DNA of 64,000 nt from Pseudomonas sp. B21-028 (GCF_024749045.1 NZ_CP087184.1:1364001-1428000), one strand, 5' to 3'. Counted from the stretch's first letter, positions 23,234 through 32,124 are shown. The notes: generated by a model not told the origin, from the letters alone. Program-made: numbers and translations.

Positions 23234-23742
23234 ATCCGATCTCGTGGAAGCTGGTCGTTGTTGGCGTGTTGATGTTCCTGCTGCTGGTTGCCGGATCCAC
23301 ATGGAAGGTTCAGGACTGGCGCTATGGAAAGTTGCTGGCCGAACAGGATCGCTTGCATCAGTCGGAGCTGGCCGATATCGGTAGAGCGGCTGCCGCCCAG
23401 GCCCAGGCGGAGCAGGGCAAGCGCATGGCCCTGGAAAACAGGTTGTCGATCAATGAGCAAACACACTATCAGGTAATGATCCATGCACAGAAAGATCAAG
23501 CGCGTCTGCGCGATCGCCTTGCCACTTCTGATCTGCGGTTGTCAGTCCTCCTTGCCGAAAACGCAACTGGTGACCACACGCTGCCTGCCGCCACCGGCAC
23601 CGGCAGCCTGGATCATGGCACCCCACGTGCCCGACTTGACCCGGCGCATGCTCAACGAATTATCGCCATCACCGACGACGGCGACCGTGGATTGATCGCC
23701 TTGCACGCCTGCCAGGCCTACGTCAAGGCGTTGGGTCAATAG
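23230..23742 (+). CDS. Rz-like inner-membrane spanin
   Basis: A 170-residue i-spanin. Residues 6-24 (WKLVVVGVLMFLLLVAGST) form one membrane segment, followed by a helical periplasmic domain rich in Ala, Gln, Glu and Arg up to about 130. Spanins fuse inner and outer membranes at the last step of lysis. The frame contains the complete Rz1 gene in the +1 frame. It starts within the endolysin stop. Confidence 0.85.
   Translation: MNPISWKLVVVGVLMFLLLVAGSTWKVQDWRYGKLLAEQDRLHQSELADIGRAAAAQAQAEQGKRMALENRLSINEQTHYQVMIHAQKDQARLRDRLATSDLRLSVLLAENATGDHTLPAATGTGSLDHGTPRARLDPAHAQRIIAITDDGDRGLIALHACQAYVKALGQ
23483..23695 (+). CDS. Rz1-like outer-membrane lipoprotein, embedded in Rz
   Basis: A 70-residue lipoprotein in the +1 frame of Rz, entirely within it. 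A basic N-terminus (MHRKIKR) leads to the hydrophobic stretch ending LLICGC, a lipobox with the acylated Cys at residue 20. The mature part is short and Pro-rich (RCLPPPAPAAW), the typical Rz1 pattern. Embedded Rz/Rz1 arrangement as in lambda. Function is clear from architecture though sequence similarity in this family is low. Confidence 0.85.
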   Translation: MHRKIKRVCAIALPLLICGCQSSLPKTQLVTTRCLPPPAPAAWIMAPHVPDLTRRMLNELSPSPTTATVD

Positions 23743-23813
23743 TCCGCCGAGCCTTGCAAGCGGCGAATGCTCGTGTACGGTAGGCTCCAATTGCGTCGAA
23801 TCAGGAGAGCCTC

Positions 23814-24314
23814 ATGGATGACATCACCGAACTGGCGGCTGAGCTGGGCAGGCGCCTGCAATTGCTCAATGCCCATGTGACCACGGCCGAATCCTGCACC
23901 GGTGGCGGGATTGCCGAGGCGATCACTCGGATTCCGGGGAGCTCGGCCTGGTTCGAGGCGGGCTACGTGACCTATTCCAATCGCCAGAAAACCCAGCAAC
24001 TGAATGTGCCCGACGAGCTGTTCGAGCGGGTCGGGGCGGTCAGTCGCGAGGTGGTCGAGGCCATGGCGCGAGGGGGCCAGCAGAAAAGTCTGGCGCGGTT
24101 TGCCGTGGCGGTCAGCGGCGTGGCCGGGCCGGACGGTGGTTCGCCGAACAAGCCGGTGGGCACTGTGTGGCTTGCCTGGGGCGTCGGCGAGAGGGTCTTC
24201 AGCGAGCAGCGATTCTTTCCCGGCAACCGCGATGAGGTCCGCCGACAGACGGTGAAGGCCGCGCTAGAGGGGCTGCTGCAACATGCCGCCGTAGAAATCT
24301 CAAATCAGGGGTAG
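23814..24314 (+). CDS. pncC: Nicotinamide-nucleotide amidase, CinA C-terminal domain family
   Basis: A 166-residue CinA-C domain protein that deamidates nicotinamide mononucleotide to nicotinic acid mononucleotide for NAD recycling. Key motifs: [21 protein letters not shown] (residues 24-44) with the catalytic Ser of the ESCTGG motif, and [21 protein letters not shown] (about 100-121). It is the stand-alone form without the N-terminal MoCF domain. An AGGAG site precedes the ATG. Its place directly upstream of recA is standard in Pseudomonas, and marks the right border of the tailocin cluster. Confidence 0.93.
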   Translation: MDDITELAAELGRRLQLLNAHVTTAESCTGGGIAEAITRIPGSSAWFEAGYVTYSNRQKTQQLNVPDELFERVGAVSREVVEAMARGGQQKSLARFAVAVSGVAGPDGGSPNKPVGTVWLAWGVGERVFSEQRFFPGNRDEVRRQTVKAALEGLLQHAAVEISNQG

Positions 24315-24341
24315 GCGATCCTGAATCCCTGTGGAATAATA

Positions 24342-24357
24342 CTGGCTACTTATACAG
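24342..24357 (+). promoter_or_regulatory. LexA box of recA
   Basis: CTGGCTACTTATACAG fits CTG-N10-CAG and lies 40 bases before the recA ATG. It places recA under SOS control. Confidence 0.88.
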
Positions 24358-24397
24358 GTGTTGGCCGCCAGGCCTTATTGATTACGTGAGGACTTTA

Positions 24398-25450
24398 ATG
24401 GACGACAACAAGAAGAAAGCCTTGGCTGCGGCCTTGGGTCAGATCGAACGTCAATTCGGCAAGGGTGCCGTAATGCGTATGGGCGATCAGGACCGTCAGG
24501 CTATTCCTTCCATCTCCACCGGCTCCCTGGGCCTGGACATCGCGCTCGGCATCGGCGGCTTGCCAAAAGGTCGTATCGTCGAGATCTACGGTCCTGAATC
24601 CTCCGGTAAAACCACACTGACCCTGTCCGTGATCGCCCAGGCCCAGAAAGCCGGTGCGACCTGCGCCTTCGTCGACGCCGAACACGCCCTGGACCCTGAG
24701 TACGCCGGCAAGTTGGGCGTCAACGTCGACGACCTGCTGGTTTCCCAGCCGGACACCGGCGAGCAGGCCCTGGAAATCACCGACATGCTGGTGCGCTCCA
24801 ACGCGGTTGACGTGATCATCGTCGACTCCGTGGCGGCGTTGGTTCCCAAGGCGGAAATCGAAGGTGAAATGGGCGACATGCACGTGGGCCTCCAGGCTCG
24901 CCTGATGTCCCAGGCCCTGCGCAAGATCACCGGTAACATCAAGAACGCCAACTGCCTGGTGATCTTCATCAACCAGATCCGCATGAAGATCGGCGTGATG
25001 TTCGGCAGCCCGGAAACCACCACCGGCGGTAACGCGCTGAAGTTCTACGCCTCGGTTCGCCTGGACATCCGTCGTACCGGCGCGGTGAAGGAAGGCGACG
25101 AGGTGGTCGGCAGCGAAACCCGCGTCAAGGTCGTGAAGAACAAGGTCGCTTCGCCGTTCCGTCAGGCCGAGTTCCAGATCCTTTATGGCAAGGGCATCTA
25201 CCTCAATGGCGAGATGATCGACCTGGGTGTGTTGCACGGTTTCGTCGAGAAGTCCGGCGCCTGGTATGCCTACAACGGCACCAAGATCGGTCAGGGCAAG
25301 GCCAACTCGGCCAAGTTCCTGGCGGACAACCCGGACGTTGCCGCAGCGCTCGAGAAGCAACTGCGTGACAAGCTGCTGAGCCCGGTTGCCGACGTCAAGG
25401 CATTGGCCAACCGCGAAACCGCTGACGACATGGCTGACGTTGATATTTGA
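24398..25450 (+). CDS. recA: Recombinase RecA
   Basis: The 350-residue RecA forms filaments on single-stranded DNA, carries out strand exchange and triggers LexA (and tailocin repressor) cleavage. The Walker A motif GPESSGKTT is at about residues 66-74; the L1/L2 loops ([14 protein letters not shown] and [16 protein letters not shown]) are intact. The frame runs upstream to a GTG at 24386, but the ATG at 24398 gives the conserved MDDNKKKAL start. It is regulated by the LexA box just upstream and cotranscribed or closely followed by recX. Confidence 0.98.
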   Translation: MDDNKKKALAAALGQIERQFGKGAVMRMGDQDRQAIPSISTGSLGLDIALGIGGLPKGRIVEIYGPESSGKTTLTLSVIAQAQKAGATCAFVDAEHALDPEYAGKLGVNVDDLLVSQPDTGEQALEITDMLVRSNAVDVIIVDSVAALVPKAEIEGEMGDMHVGLQARLMSQALRKITGNIKNANCLVIFINQIRMKIGVMFGSPETTTGGNALKFYASVRLDIRRTGAVKEGDEVVGSETRVKVVKNKVASPFRQAEFQILYGKGIYLNGEMIDLGVLHGFVEKSGAWYAYNGTKIGQGKANSAKFLADNPDVAAALEKQLRDKLLSPVADVKALANRETADDMADVDI

Positions 25451-25458
25451 TCGATTCG

Positions 25459-25926
25459 ATGACCGCCGTACTTGATACCCTCGTCGCGGTGCGGCGAACC
25501 GCGATGGACCTGCTCGCCAGACGCGAGCATGGTCGGGTCGAGCTGACGCGAAAGTTGCGTCAGCGCGGTGCTCCGGATGACTTGATCGAAACGGCTCTCG
25601 ACCGATTGACGGAAGAGGGCCTGTTATCGGAAAGCCGCTACCTCGAGAGTTTTGTTTCTTATCGCGCCCGCTCCGGCTACGGTCCGTTGCGAATTCGTGA
25701 GGAGCTGGGCCAGCGTGGTTTGCAACGTCCGGATATCGAACAGGCCTTGCGTGAAAGTGGTATCGATTGGCAGGACCAGTTAACGGATACCTGGCGTCGA
25801 AAGTTCTCCGGGCATTTACCCATCGATGCGCGAGAACGAGCCAAGCAAGGACGTTTCCTGGCGTATAGAGGCTATTCCATGGAAATGATCAACCGCTTGT
25901 TCAGCGGTCGTGGCCTGGATGATTGA
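25459..25926 (+). CDS. recX: RecA modulator RecX
   Basis: A 155-residue regulatory protein that binds in the groove of the RecA filament and limits its activity. It is helix-rich with three-helix repeats: [20 protein letters not shown], then [21 protein letters not shown] and [12 protein letters not shown]. The ATG at 25459 is eight bases after the recA stop; an upstream in-frame TTG (25447) overlaps recA and is less likely. A strong terminator follows. Confidence 0.95.
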   Translation: MTAVLDTLVAVRRTAMDLLARREHGRVELTRKLRQRGAPDDLIETALDRLTEEGLLSESRYLESFVSYRARSGYGPLRIREELGQRGLQRPDIEQALRESGIDWQDQLTDTWRRKFSGHLPIDARERAKQGRFLAYRGYSMEMINRLFSGRGLDD

Positions 25927-25933
25927 ATTGAAT

Positions 25934-25971
25934 AAAACGGCCCGCTATTTCGATAGCGGGCCGTTTTTTTA
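25934..25971. terminator. Bidirectional terminator between recX and the LOG gene
   Basis: A 15-bp perfect stem (AAAACGGCCCGCTAT with its complement), loop TTCG, flanked by A and T runs. It can end recAX (+) and the converging LOG gene (-). Confidence 0.92.
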
Positions 25972-25976
25972 TGGGT

Positions 25977-27095
25977 TCAGGTTACCTTGATGGGTTCCCA
26001 TGTCAGAGGGTGCACCTCGGTGGAGGGCATGGCCCAGTTTTCCGGCAGGTTGATGTAGTCCACCAGTTCTCTTAATCGCCCCTGGTTGCGGGCGTTGAAA
26101 TTGAACGCCAGTCGCGTCAAATGACTGAATCGGGCCTCGTCCTGCTCTTCGCCACTGTAGCCTTGCTGATAAAAACAGTCATTCAGACACAGGTCGGCGA
26201 ACTCGATCTGTATCCGGGCCATGGCCTGTTCGTTGAGCTTATGGTTCATGCGGATCACGAACTGATGCTTGAGCCAGCGGCTGGAGTGGAAGTTGCGGTA
26301 AAACTGGTTGATTTCCTCCACGGCGTCTTCGGCGCTGTGCACCAGCCGCATCAGTTTCATGTCGGTGGGCAGGATGTAGCGGTTTTCTTCCAGTTGTTCG
26401 CGGATGAAGTCCAGGGCGCTTTGCCAGAACTTGCCTCCTGGCGCATCCAGCAACACCACCGGCACCAGGGGACTTTTCCCCGTCTGCACCAGTGTCAGGA
26501 CTTCCAGGGCTTCATCAAGGGTGCCGAAGCCGCCCGGGCAGAGCACCAGGGCGTCGGCCTCCTTGACGAAGAACAGTTTGCGCGTGAAGAAAAAGTGGAA
26601 CGGCAGCAGGTTCGGCGTGCCCTCGACCGTCGGGTTTGCATGTTGCTCGAAAGGCAGGGTGATGTTGAATCCCAGGCTGTGCTCCCGGCCCGCGCCTTCA
26701 TGGGCGGCGGCCATGATGCCACCGCCGGCACCGGTGATGACCATCATGTCCGAACGGGCCAGCGCCGCTCCCAGTTCACGAGCCAAGCCGTACAGAGGGT
26801 GTTCGATGGGTGTTCGGGCCGAGCCGAAGACGGTGACCTTGCGCCGGCCCTTGAACTGTTCCAGCGTGCGAAACGCATGTTCCAGCTCTCGCAGTGCCTG
26901 CAGGGTGATCTTGGCGTTCCAGCGGTTGTGGTCTTCCTGGGCCATGCGCAGCACGGTCAGGATCATGTCGCGGTAGATGGGAAGGTTCGGGCTGTCGGGC
27001 GATACCAGGTTGAGTTGCTCTTCGACCTTGCGGGTGAGGTCGTGGCCATGGCTTTCAAAATGACGACTGAGCTGGTCATTCGGTTTATAAGGCAT
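25977..27095 (-). CDS. LOG family protein (Rossmann-fold nucleotide hydrolase-like)
   Basis: A 372-residue protein with a LOG (lysine decarboxylase-like) core at about residues 85-265. Signature motifs are FGSAR, GAGGGIMAAAHEGA and the catalytic PGGFGTLDEALE (about 187-198). Proteins of this family hydrolyse nucleoside 5'-monophosphates (for example cytokinin-riboside phosphates). It has N-terminal and C-terminal extensions not found in the small LOG enzymes, and is shorter than PpnN. The substrate is not shown by sequence. The gene converges with recX, as in P. aeruginosa. Confidence 0.85.
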   Translation of the reverse strand: MPYKPNDQLSRHFESHGHDLTRKVEEQLNLVSPDSPNLPIYRDMILTVLRMAQEDHNRWNAKITLQALRELEHAFRTLEQFKGRRKVTVFGSARTPIEHPLYGLARELGAALARSDMMVITGAGGGIMAAAHEGAGREHSLGFNITLPFEQHANPTVEGTPNLLPFHFFFTRKLFFVKEADALVLCPGGFGTLDEALEVLTLVQTGKSPLVPVVLLDAPGGKFWQSALDFIREQLEENRYILPTDMKLMRLVHSAEDAVEEINQFYRNFHSSRWLKHQFVIRMNHKLNEQAMARIQIEFADLCLNDCFYQQGYSGEEQDEARFSHLTRLAFNFNARNQGRLRELVDYINLPENWAMPSTEVHPLTWEPIKVT

Positions 27096-27330
27096 TCAGC
27101 TACTCCTTCTTACTTCTGAATCCTAGACCCTCGCGTTGATTTTCGCTGCCCTGATCATGGCCCTCGAAAGTGACAGTTGGCAACAAGCAGTGAACGACCC
27201 CACCGCTCGTCAGAATACCGGCCGGGTACGTGCCGCTCTGATTTACTGATAACAGGCGTGCCATGCAATTCGATGCCCACGGCTGGGCCACGCGATGGAT
27301 TGAAGTAGATCGGGCAAGGAGGCGGGAAAG

Positions 27331-27531
27331 ATGACCAGGGTAACTCTGGAACTCGACAGGCAGTTGTATCTGGCGCTGTTGGAAGCGGCTCAGGCCAATC
27401 GGGTCAGTCTCGAGGAAGAATGTTGTCGCCGTCTGGAAGGCCGGGCTTGGCGCTCGCGCTATTTACAGGCACTGGTGGCGGAACTGCGCGCCGACGATGA
27501 GCAGCGGCGCGACAGTGGCCTGTGTGGCTAA
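27331..27531 (+). CDS. Small RHH-like hypothetical protein
   Basis: A 66-residue protein. Residues 1-40 (TRVTLELDRQLYLALLEAAQANRVSLEEE) have a strand-helix-helix pattern like the ribbon-helix-helix DNA-binding fold of antitoxins (FitA/Arc-like). An exceptionally good AAGGAGG site lies 10 bases ahead of the ATG. No toxin gene is next to it. The DNA-binding role is inferred from the pattern only. The 235 bases before it (27096-27330) show no other gene. Confidence 0.65.
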   Translation: MTRVTLELDRQLYLALLEAAQANRVSLEEECCRRLEGRAWRSRYLQALVAELRADDEQRRDSGLCG

Positions 27532-27574
27532 TCCATGAGGCGGATTGATCGGACAAGCCACTGGCTTGGGTTGA

Positions 27575-27997
27575 CTATTTCTTGGTCTTGGCCGGTTTCG
27601 GGCAATCCGATTCCTGGAAGCGTTCGGTGGCGACCGGGCGATTGGTCTTAACCTCGGTGAACTCGTAACGCATCGTTGCGCCCTTGGCCATCAGTTTGCG
27701 AAACCCCGGGTTGGTGCAGACTTTGGCACCCAACTGGAAATACACAGCCTTGGGGTCAGCGCGCATTTGCTGGGCATGGCTGCTTTGCACACTGAGGTGG
27801 TTGATCAACTCGGTGCCTTCGACGGTATAGCCTTGATCAAGAATGTCTTCGCTGATTGCCCGCGGGGTGCCGACGCTGCTTTGCGCGGCGACGTTCTGCA
27901 GCATCTTGTTCAGTTCGAGTTCTTTCAGCGAGGCAGCCTGGGCGCTGAAGGACGTAGCCAGCAGAACGGCAACGGTAGGGACGATAAGGCGCAGCAT
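27575..27997 (-). CDS. PA3611-like secreted protein (quorum-sensing-regulated virulence factor family)
   Basis: A 140-residue protein with a signal peptide (about residues 1-21, ending FSAQA). The mature part begins SLKELELNKMLQNVAAQSSVGTPR and resembles my recollection of P. aeruginosa PA3611, including the late segment TNRPVATERFQESDC. Two Cys (about 116 and 133) may form a disulphide in the periplasm. The family is expressed under quorum-sensing control in P. aeruginosa; whether that holds here is not visible. Confidence 0.8.
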   Translation of the reverse strand: MLRLIVPTVAVLLATSFSAQAASLKELELNKMLQNVAAQSSVGTPRAISEDILDQGYTVEGTELINHLSVQSSHAQQMRADPKAVYFQLGAKVCTNPGFRKLMAKGATMRYEFTEVKTNRPVATERFQESDCPKPAKTKK

Positions 27998-28181
27998 GAA
28001 ACTCTCCTGGTTCAGTGACGGCTATTTCGACCGGTCACATGACTGTGCGTTCAGTGGCGGCAAATTATAGGGGAGGCCGGGTGGACGGTACAGGTTTGCG
28101 CGCTCTGGTAGACTGCCGGCCTTTATTGCCCTGCCGAGTGTTGTTCGTGTCGAGTTCTTTTGTCCGTAGGCGTTGCCCGCG

Positions 28182-28928
28182 ATGAACCATGCCCCTAACG
28201 CCGTAGCCCGTCTGCGCGACCAGCGCGTCGATGAGGGCATCAAGCCGCTACAGGCCCGTGGCTGGCGCGCACCCCGATGCAACGCCTGCCGGGTGATCGA
28301 AAGCCACTGCCTGTGCGCCTGGCGTCCGAGTGTCGAAACCCGTTCCGGGGTCTGCCTGATCATGACCAACAAGGAAGTGTTCAAGCCGAGCAACACCGGT
28401 TGGCTGATCGCCGATGTGGTGCGTGACAATCATGCCTTCATCTGGTCGCGCACCGAAGTGGACCCGCAATTGCTGGCGCTGCTGAACGACCCGCAATGGC
28501 AACCCTACCTGGTATTTCCCGGTGAATATGTCGAGCCATCGCGCGTTACCCAGACGGTGGACCTCGATCATTCCAGGCGACCACTGTTCATTCTGCTGGA
28601 TGCAACCTGGACGGAGGCGCGCAAGATCTTCCGCAAGAGTCCGTATTTCGACCGCTTGCCGATCCTCAGCCTGCAGCCCGACAAACTGTCGCGCTACCGT
28701 TTGCGCCGTTCGACCCGCAGTGAACATTTGTGCACCGCCGAAGTGGCGGCGCTGTGTCTTGAACTGGCCGGGGACAACGACGCCGCGTCGGCCCTGGATG
28801 CTTATTTCGACGTGTTCAGCCAACATTACCTGGGCGCCAAGCGGCAGCAGGAGATGGATGTGTCGACACCGGCTCACGCCGAGTTGCAGCCCTTCATCCG
28901 CGTGCCCCAAGCGATATCGACACAATAG
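28182..28928 (+). CDS. DTW domain tRNA-uridine aminocarboxypropyltransferase (YfiP/TapT-like)
   Basis: A 248-residue DTW-domain protein. It has the N-terminal zinc-type cysteines in RCNACRVIESHCLCAW (about 33-48) and the DTW motif as LLDATWTEARKI (about 145-156). E. coli TapT (YfiP) adds the acp3 group of acp3U47 on tRNA using S-adenosylmethionine. The frame begins at a TTG at 28173; the ATG at 28182 gives MNHAPNAVAR and is preferred. It sits in the same neighbourhood as PA3611, erdR and dgkA as in other pseudomonads. Confidence 0.85.
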   Translation: MNHAPNAVARLRDQRVDEGIKPLQARGWRAPRCNACRVIESHCLCAWRPSVETRSGVCLIMTNKEVFKPSNTGWLIADVVRDNHAFIWSRTEVDPQLLALLNDPQWQPYLVFPGEYVEPSRVTQTVDLDHSRRPLFILLDATWTEARKIFRKSPYFDRLPILSLQPDKLSRYRLRRSTRSEHLCTAEVAALCLELAGDNDAASALDAYFDVFSQHYLGAKRQQEMDVSTPAHAELQPFIRVPQAISTQ

Positions 28929-29101
28929 TGGCCCATACTCAGGACAGTGATGGCCGTGCTGCTTGACCACCCCGGCTTCGCTGGGCATGCTTGGCGCCGA
29001 CCAGGGAGCGGCCGACGTTCGAAACGCTGCGCGGTGTCTTGAGTTGTTTTGGCGAGGCGCGATTGCATCGGGTCTCCCATAAAAACAGGATCATTTGAAA
29101 A

Positions 29102-29755
29102 ATGGCCACATACGAAATCCTGATCGCCGATGACCATCCGCTCTTTCGCAGCGCGTTGCATCAGGCAGTGACCCTGGGCCTTGGCCCGGCTGTCCGGCTG
29201 ACGGAGGTGGCCAGTATTGCGGAACTGGAGACCCGGTTGACCGAAAAGGCCGACTGGGATCTGGTCCTGCTGGACCTGAACATGCCTGGCGCGTACGGTT
29301 TTTCCGGGCTGGTGCTGTTGCGGGGGCAGTATCCGCAGATTCCGGTGGTGATGGTGTCCGCCCAGGAAGAGGCCTCTGTGATGGTCAAGGCCCGGGAGTT
29401 CGGTGCCAGTGGGTTCATACCCAAGTCGAGTTCCCTGGAGATGATTCAGCAGGCCGTGAGAAAAGTCCTGGATGGTGACGCCGCCTGGCCGCCCCAGGCG
29501 TTCGAAGCGGTGAGCGTGTCCGAGGAGGCCAAGGCGGCCAGCGAAGGTTTGGCCAGTCTCACGCCGCAGCAGTTCCGAGTATTGACCATGGTCTGCGAAG
29601 GCCTGTTGAACAAACAGATCGCTTATGAATTGAACGTGTCGGAGGCCACCATCAAGGCCCACGTGACGGCAATCTTTCGTAAACTGAACGTGCGGACCCG
29701 GACCCAGGCGGCCCTGTTGCTGCAACAACTTGAGTCAATTTCACCTCAGTCATAA
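29102..29755 (+). CDS. erdR: LuxR-family response regulator ErdR
   Basis: A 217-residue response regulator: receiver domain 1-125 with the acidic pair DD10-11, phosphoacceptor Asp58 (LVLLDLNMPG) and Lys in IPKSS, then a LuxR-type HTH at about 150-212 (LTPQQFRVLTMVCEGLLNKQ). The sequence resembles my recollection of P. aeruginosa ErdR, which controls ethanol and acetate metabolism genes such as the acetyl-CoA synthetase. Linkage to dgkA is conserved there too. The partner kinase is not in the window. Confidence 0.85.
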   Translation: MATYEILIADDHPLFRSALHQAVTLGLGPAVRLTEVASIAELETRLTEKADWDLVLLDLNMPGAYGFSGLVLLRGQYPQIPVVMVSAQEEASVMVKAREFGASGFIPKSSSLEMIQQAVRKVLDGDAAWPPQAFEAVSVSEEAKAASEGLASLTPQQFRVLTMVCEGLLNKQIAYELNVSEATIKAHVTAIFRKLNVRTRTQAALLLQQLESISPQS

Positions 29756-29826
29756 CGTCTTTATTCACGCTTTTTTGACCAGGGTTGAATTAGCTTTCCC
29801 ACTTCTTTCAATCAGTTGCTCATCCT

Positions 29827-30189
29827 ATGTCTCCTTTTAAAGGCCAAACCGGCCTGAAACGCATCCTGAATGCTTCCGGCTACTCTCTGGACGGCCTGCG
29901 CGCCGCCTTCACCGGTGAAGCGGCATTCCGTCAATTGGTGTTGCTCAATGTCATCCTCATTCCGCTGTCGTTCTTCCTGAACGTCAGCCGTGTCGAGCAG
30001 GCGCTGCTGATTGCGGTCTGCCTGCTGGCATTGATCGTGGAGTTGCTGAACTCGGCGGTGGAGGCGGCCATCGACCGCATTTCCCTGGAGCTGCACCCCT
30101 TGTCGAAAAACGCCAAGGACATGGGCAGTGCCGCCCAGCTGGTCGCTTTGACCATGATTGCCCTGGTGTGGGGCCTGGTCCTTCTCTGA
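29827..30189 (+). CDS. dgkA: Diacylglycerol kinase
   Basis: A 120-residue integral membrane kinase that phosphorylates diacylglycerol to phosphatidic acid, recycling lipid from periplasmic glucan synthesis. Three membrane helices are visible (about 35-50, 57-75, 100-119). The catalytic segment is intact: VELLNSAVEAAIDRI with the conserved Glu and Asn. Its stop is directly adjacent to the end of the convergent finR gene, so there is no room for a terminator between them. Confidence 0.95.
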   Translation: MSPFKGQTGLKRILNASGYSLDGLRAAFTGEAAFRQLVLLNVILIPLSFFLNVSRVEQALLIAVCLLALIVELLNSAVEAAIDRISLELHPLSKNAKDMGSAAQLVALTMIALVWGLVLL

Positions 30190-31116
30190 TCAGGCAATGG
30201 TCGGCAGCACGATTTCGTCGCTGCGCTGTGCCCCGGCGGTGAATGCCCGACACAGTTCGAGGAATTCGCGCATCGCCGAGGTCTGGTACTTCTGCTTGTG
30301 CCAGATGAAATAGAATTGCCGCGCCAGGTCCATGTCTGGCGTTTCCACCGGCACCAGGCTGCCGCGCCGGAAAGCATCGCGCAACGCCAGGCGTGAGATG
30401 CAGCCAATCCCCAGACCGGACTCCACGGCGCGCTTGATAGCTTCGGTGTGTTCCAGCTCCAGGCGGATGTTCAGCGCGCTGCGATGGTGGCGCATGGCTT
30501 GGTCGAACGTCAGACGGGTGCCGGAACCCTGTTCCCGCAGGATCCATGCCTCATGGGTCAACTCCTCCATGGTCGCCTGACCGCGTTTGGCCAGCGGGTG
30601 CTGGGGGGCGCAGAACACCACCAGTTCGTCCTCTACCCAGCTCTGTACCTCGATGTCCGGGTGGCTGCAATCGCCTTCGATTAGACCCAGATCAATTTCA
30701 TAGTGGGCGACCTGGTGCACGATATTGGCAGTGTTCTGCACATGCAGCTTCACCTGGCTTTCCGGATGGCGCTGCATGAATCCGCCGATCAGCAGGGTCG
30801 CCAGGTAATTACCGATGGTCAGGGTCGCGCCGACCGCCAGTGAGCCGAAGCCGGACTTGCCGTTGAGCAGATCTTCGATCTCCTTGGACTGGTCCAGCAG
30901 CGCCACCGCCTGGGGCAACAGCTGTTTACCCAAGGCATTGAGGCTCAGGCGCTTGCCGGCGCGGTCGAATAACTGGCAGCTGGATTGTCGCTCCAGTTCG
31001 GTAATGGAAGTGCTGGCGGCCGATTGCGACAGATTGAGCTGGCCCGCGGCACGGGAAACGCTCTCTTGCTGGGCAACGGCGACGAAGACCTGGAGTTGAC
31101 GTAGAGTAAATCGCAT
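30190..31116 (-). CDS. finR: LysR-family regulator FinR
   Basis: A 308-residue LysR-type activator: winged HTH at residues 1-60 (LRQLQVFVAVAQQESVSRAAGQ) and an effector-binding domain from about 90. It is divergent from fpr with 121 bases between them, the arrangement in which FinR activates fpr in pseudomonads under superoxide or redox stress. Identification rests on this arrangement together with the protein pattern. The C-terminus ends QRSDEIVLPTIA. Confidence 0.87.
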   Translation of the reverse strand: MRFTLRQLQVFVAVAQQESVSRAAGQLNLSQSAASTSITELERQSSCQLFDRAGKRLSLNALGKQLLPQAVALLDQSKEIEDLLNGKSGFGSLAVGATLTIGNYLATLLIGGFMQRHPESQVKLHVQNTANIVHQVAHYEIDLGLIEGDCSHPDIEVQSWVEDELVVFCAPQHPLAKRGQATMEELTHEAWILREQGSGTRLTFDQAMRHHRSALNIRLELEHTEAIKRAVESGLGIGCISRLALRDAFRRGSLVPVETPDMDLARQFYFIWHKQKYQTSAMREFLELCRAFTAGAQRSDEIVLPTIA

Positions 31117-31237
31117 ATCGATATAACCGATAACCCTTATCTTAATAATTCAGTTAACAGATATTGTCGCTGCCATTAGAATGCGCTGCAAATGCGCATA
31201 TCACGACGCAGGCATCATTCCCAGGAGTCCCACGTAC
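31117..31237. promoter_or_regulatory. Divergent finR/fpr control region
   Basis: This AT-rich gap (for example GATATAACCGATAACCCTTATCTTAATAATTC, 31115-31150 area) must carry both promoters and the FinR site. I cannot place the operator exactly. Confidence 0.55.
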
Positions 31238-32017
31238 ATGAGCAACATGAACCACGAGCGTGTCCTCAGTGTTCATCACTGGAACGACACTCTGTTCAGC
31301 TTCAAGTGCACCCGCGATCCGGGCCTGCGCTTCGAGAACGGTCAGTTCGTGATGATCGGCCTGCAACAGCCCAATGGCCGCCCGCTCATGCGTGCCTACT
31401 CGATCGCCAGCCCGAACTGGGAAGAGCATCTCGAGTTCTTCAGCATCAAGGTGCCTGATGGCCCGCTGACTTCCCAGTTGCAGCATCTGAAGGAAGGCGA
31501 CGAGATCATCATCAGCAAGAAACCTACCGGCACCCTGGTGCTGGACGACCTCAAGCCTGGCAAACACCTGTACCTGCTCAGCACCGGTACTGGCCTGGCG
31601 CCGTTCATGAGCGTCATCCAGGATCCGGAAACCTACGAGCGTTTCGAAAAAGTGATCCTGTGCCACGGCGTGCGTTACGTCAATGAAGTCGCCTACCGCG
31701 AATTCATCACCGAGCACCTGCCGCAGAACGAATTCTTTGGTGAAGCGCTGCGCGACAAGCTGATCTACTACCCGACCGTGACCCGCGAGCCGTTCGAGAA
31801 CGAAGGTCGCCTGACCGACCTGATGCGCAGCGGCAAGTTGTTCCGCGACATCGGCCTGCCGCCGATCAACCCGCAGGACGACCGCGCCATGCTGTGCGGC
31901 AGCCCGAGCATGCTGGATGAAACCAGCGAAGTGCTCAACAGCTTCGGCCTGACCGTTTCTCCGCGTATGCGCGAGCCGGGTGACTACCTGATCGAGCGGG
32001 CGTTCGTAGAGAAGTAA
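31238..32017 (+). CDS. fpr: Ferredoxin-NADP+ reductase
   Basis: A 259-residue flavoenzyme that moves electrons between NADPH and ferredoxin or flavodoxin for iron-sulphur cluster and oxidative-stress functions. It has the FAD motif RAYSIASPNWEEHLEF (about 52-67), the NADP-binding STGTGLAPF (about 112-120) and the CGSPSMLDET segment; bacterial-type FPRs end in the pattern seen here (LIERAFVEK). The frame opens at 31181, but the ATG at 31238 matches the family and follows AGGAG. Confidence 0.95.
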   Translation: MSNMNHERVLSVHHWNDTLFSFKCTRDPGLRFENGQFVMIGLQQPNGRPLMRAYSIASPNWEEHLEFFSIKVPDGPLTSQLQHLKEGDEIIISKKPTGTLVLDDLKPGKHLYLLSTGTGLAPFMSVIQDPETYERFEKVILCHGVRYVNEVAYREFITEHLPQNEFFGEALRDKLIYYPTVTREPFENEGRLTDLMRSGKLFRDIGLPPINPQDDRAMLCGSPSMLDETSEVLNSFGLTVSPRMREPGDYLIERAFVEK

Positions 32018-32023
32018 GCGGAT

Positions 32024-32124
32024 CGTTCCCACGCTCTGCGTGGGAACGCAGCCAGGGACGCTTCGCGTCCCAAAGAGCCGAACGCAGAGCGTCCGTTGCG
32101 GCATGCCCACGCAGAGCGTGGGCA
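32024..32124. repeat. Intergenic palindromes of the GCGTGGGAACG family
   Basis: Three hairpins in a row: CGTTCCCACGCTCTGCGTGG-type (32024-32048), GGGACGCTTCGCGTCCC (32055-32071) and TGCCCACGCAGAGCGTGGGCA-type (32104-32124). This repeat family is different from the GTGGGAGC REPs elsewhere in the window. Confidence 0.85.

Noticed and set aside
1..23742. Complete prophage
   Set aside because: Only tail, fibre and lysis genes are visible; no head, packaging, replication or integrase genes, so a tailocin is favoured. The left edge is cut, so this is not absolute.
27100..27291. 63-codon minus-strand frame upstream of the LOG gene
   Set aside because: No ribosome site, no recognisable pattern, and it overlaps the LOG leader.
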